From positions 1 through 5,859 of the forward strand of contig DDIL01000013.1 in NCBI GenBank assembly GCA_002338515.1: a stretch of DNA of 5,859 nucleotides, read 5' to 3'. The DNA is from Glaciecola sp. UBA1851. Lineage in GTDB: Bacteria > Pseudomonadota > Gammaproteobacteria > Enterobacterales > Alteromonadaceae. Below, in pieces: positions 5,048 to 5,859 of this stretch; position 1 is the first letter of the stretch; every line of letters starts with the position of its first letter. The notes beneath the pieces were generated by a model that did no database searches, had not been told where the DNA came from, and worked only from the letters and a program-made list of their open reading frames with translations. A program made the translations under genes and the position numbers.

Positions 5048-5491
5048 ATGTCAATTAAAGCAATGAACGCCTATCAAAAAGGTGGCCTAAAACAGCAAGT
5101 CGCTAGTGCCGACCCGCATAAACTTACTCTTATGCTGATGCAAGGTGCATTAGATAAAATGGCGTATGCAAAGGGATGTATAAACAGGAGTGATTTAAAA
5201 GGTCGTTCTGATAATATTTCCAAAACTACCGCAATTTTTATTAATTTAAGAGACACATTAAATATAGAAGTGGGCGGTGATTTTTCTCAAAACATGTTGA
5301 ATTTATATAATTATATGATTGACAAGTTAACTGAGATTAATACGGAAAATGGTATCGCGATTATTGATGAAGTGATATCACTATTCGGCCCTATTAAAGA
5401 AGCATGGGCTGCAATTCCCGAGCAAGCAAAGCAAGAAGCTTATGCTCAGTCTCAACAAATGTCGCAAGTGCAAACACAAACTTCGCCTTAG
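5048..5491 (+). CDS. fliS: Flagellin export chaperone FliS
   Basis: FliS is a cytoplasmic chaperone that binds the C-terminal D0 helix of flagellin, prevents early polymerisation and hands it to the export gate. The 147-residue protein shows the expected all-helical pattern: a short N-terminal segment with Tyr9, helix 1 with ADPHKLTLMLMQGALDKMAY (21-40), a later helix with FSQNMLNLYNYMIDKLTEIN (79-98), and a last helix with DEVISLFGPIKEAWAAIP (107-124). The glutamine/serine-rich tail from about 126 extends beyond the usual FliS core and looks disordered. Only four bases separate it from the fliD stop. Its AGGA (5037-5040) lies inside the end of fliD, so translation is probably coupled. It is the last gene before a terminator. 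Confidence 0.94.
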   Translation: MSIKAMNAYQKGGLKQQVASADPHKLTLMLMQGALDKMAYAKGCINRSDLKGRSDNISKTTAIFINLRDTLNIEVGGDFSQNMLNLYNYMIDKLTEINTENGIAIIDEVISLFGPIKEAWAAIPEQAKQEAYAQSQQMSQVQTQTSP

Positions 5492-5536
5492 GTTCGCTAT
5501 AAATTAGAAGTAGTAAAAACTTCACGTTAATCCACC

Positions 5537-5568
5537 AAAAAAGGTATGCAAATTCGCATATCTTTTTT
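5537..5568. terminator. Bidirectional intrinsic terminator after fliS
   Basis: AAAAAAGGTATGC (5537-5549) pairs with GCATATCTTTTTT (5556-5568) over 13 positions with one G-U, around loop AAATTC. The T-run on the 3' side and A-run on the 5' side allow termination on both strands. It closes the flaG-fliD-fliS operon. Confidence 0.88.
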
Positions 5569-5594
5569 AGTTTGATATAGCTTGTTTGTATGGC

Positions 5595-5623
5595 TATGAG
5601 CAAATACAGCATGTTGCTACATA
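5595..5623. repeat. Small hairpin between operon terminator and repeat array
   Basis: TATGAGCAA (5595-5603) pairs with TTGCT (5614-5618) and CATA (5620-5623), nine pairs with one bulged A, loop of ten bases. It adjoins the tandem repeats. Its role is unknown and it may be chance. Confidence 0.25.
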
Positions 5624-5625
5624 AG

Positions 5626-5751
5626 ATGCTCACGCAAGCGTAATGCTGTTCTCTTCTTCGTCATGCTCACGCAAGCGTAATACTGTTCGCTTCTTCGTCA
5701 TGCTCACGCAAGCGTAATACTGTTCGCTTCTTCGTCATGCTCGCGCAAGCG
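5626..5751. repeat. Tandem array of a 37-bp repeat (3.4 copies)
   Basis: Units lie at 5626-5662, 5663-5699 and 5700-5736, with a 15-base partial unit at 5737-5751. Units 2 and 3 are identical. Unit 1 differs at two positions (G for A at unit position 20, T for G at 27). The partial unit has G for A at position 7. Each unit starts ATGCTCACGCAAGCG and ends GCTTCTTCGTC. There are no spacers, so it is not a CRISPR array, and 37 is not a multiple of three, so it is not a coding repeat. The first part of each unit matches the REP-like palindrome that follows, so the array looks like local amplification of half of that element. Confidence 0.9.
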
Positions 5752-5837
5752 AGTATCCCCCAAAAAGCGTAGTGAAGTTGATTAACACCCTGGCTTTCCC
5801 TGTGGATTTGGGAGATTACCGCGTTCGCGATAATGAC
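5734..5837. repeat. Inverted pair of REP-like palindromes (REPIN or MITE-like)
   Basis: Two 28-bp ends, 5734-5761 and 5810-5837, are inverted copies that share the pattern GTCAT-N3-CGCG-N3-GCG-N3-ATC-N-CCC (20 of 28 identical). Each end is itself a palindrome: ATGCTCGC (5737-5744) with GCGAGTAT (5749-5756) around GCAA, and ATTACCGC (5815-5822) with GCGATAAT (5827-5834) around GTTC. Most differences between the ends are compensated within each stem. The 48 bp between them contain no gene. This fits a non-autonomous REP doublet mobilised in trans by a RAYT-type transposase, which is not in this window. Confidence 0.65.
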
Positions 5838-5859
5838 TGCATTGGGTTTGGTGCTTAAC

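Noticed and set aside
5626..5751. CRISPR array
   Set aside because: The 37-bp units abut each other with no spacers, and no cas gene is present.

Overview
This window is a flagellar filament locus of a motile gammaproteobacterium. The low GC content, two short (about 277-residue) flagellins in tandem, and the order flagellin-flagellin-flaG-fliD-fliS fit Alteromonadales relatives (Shewanella, Alteromonas or Glaciecola type). That assignment is inferred from gene order and protein style, not from a database search. All five complete genes lie on the + strand.

Layout. Positions 1-596 hold no convincing complete gene. A reading frame entering from the left edge stops at 124, and the rest contains two strong inverted-repeat structures (296-404 and 446-486) and a weak flagellar-type promoter before the first flagellin. 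Flagellin 1 (597-1427) is followed by a structured 3' untranslated region that ends in a very strong intrinsic terminator (1636-1666). Positions 1428-2104 hold no protein gene; they contain that 3' RNA, an AT-rich stretch, and a long structured leader with sigma-28-like and sigma-54-like promoter matches for flagellin 2. Flagellin 2 (2105-2941) is followed by a leaky-looking hairpin and then flaG, fliD and fliS, closely spaced and ending at a terminator at 5537-5568. Positions 5492-5859 hold no gene: after the terminator come 3.4 tandem copies of a 37-bp repeat that run into an inverted pair of REP-like palindromes.

How the genes work together. The two flagellins form the filament shaft, FliD caps the growing tip, FliS is the cytoplasmic flagellin export chaperone, and FlaG is a small protein linked to filament length or assembly. 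The strong terminator after flagellin 1 and the weaker one after flagellin 2 would make much flagellin mRNA and less flaG-fliD-fliS mRNA, which matches the needed stoichiometry.

The most interesting signal is non-coding. The flagellin 1 3' UTR has a hairpin whose loop carries CTCCTAACG. This is perfectly complementary over nine bases to the flagellin 1 ribosome-binding site and also to codons 5-8 of fliD. One arm of the same hairpin is complementary over seven bases to the flaG ribosome-binding site. This suggests, without proving it, a 3'-UTR RNA or derived sRNA that tunes translation within the locus.
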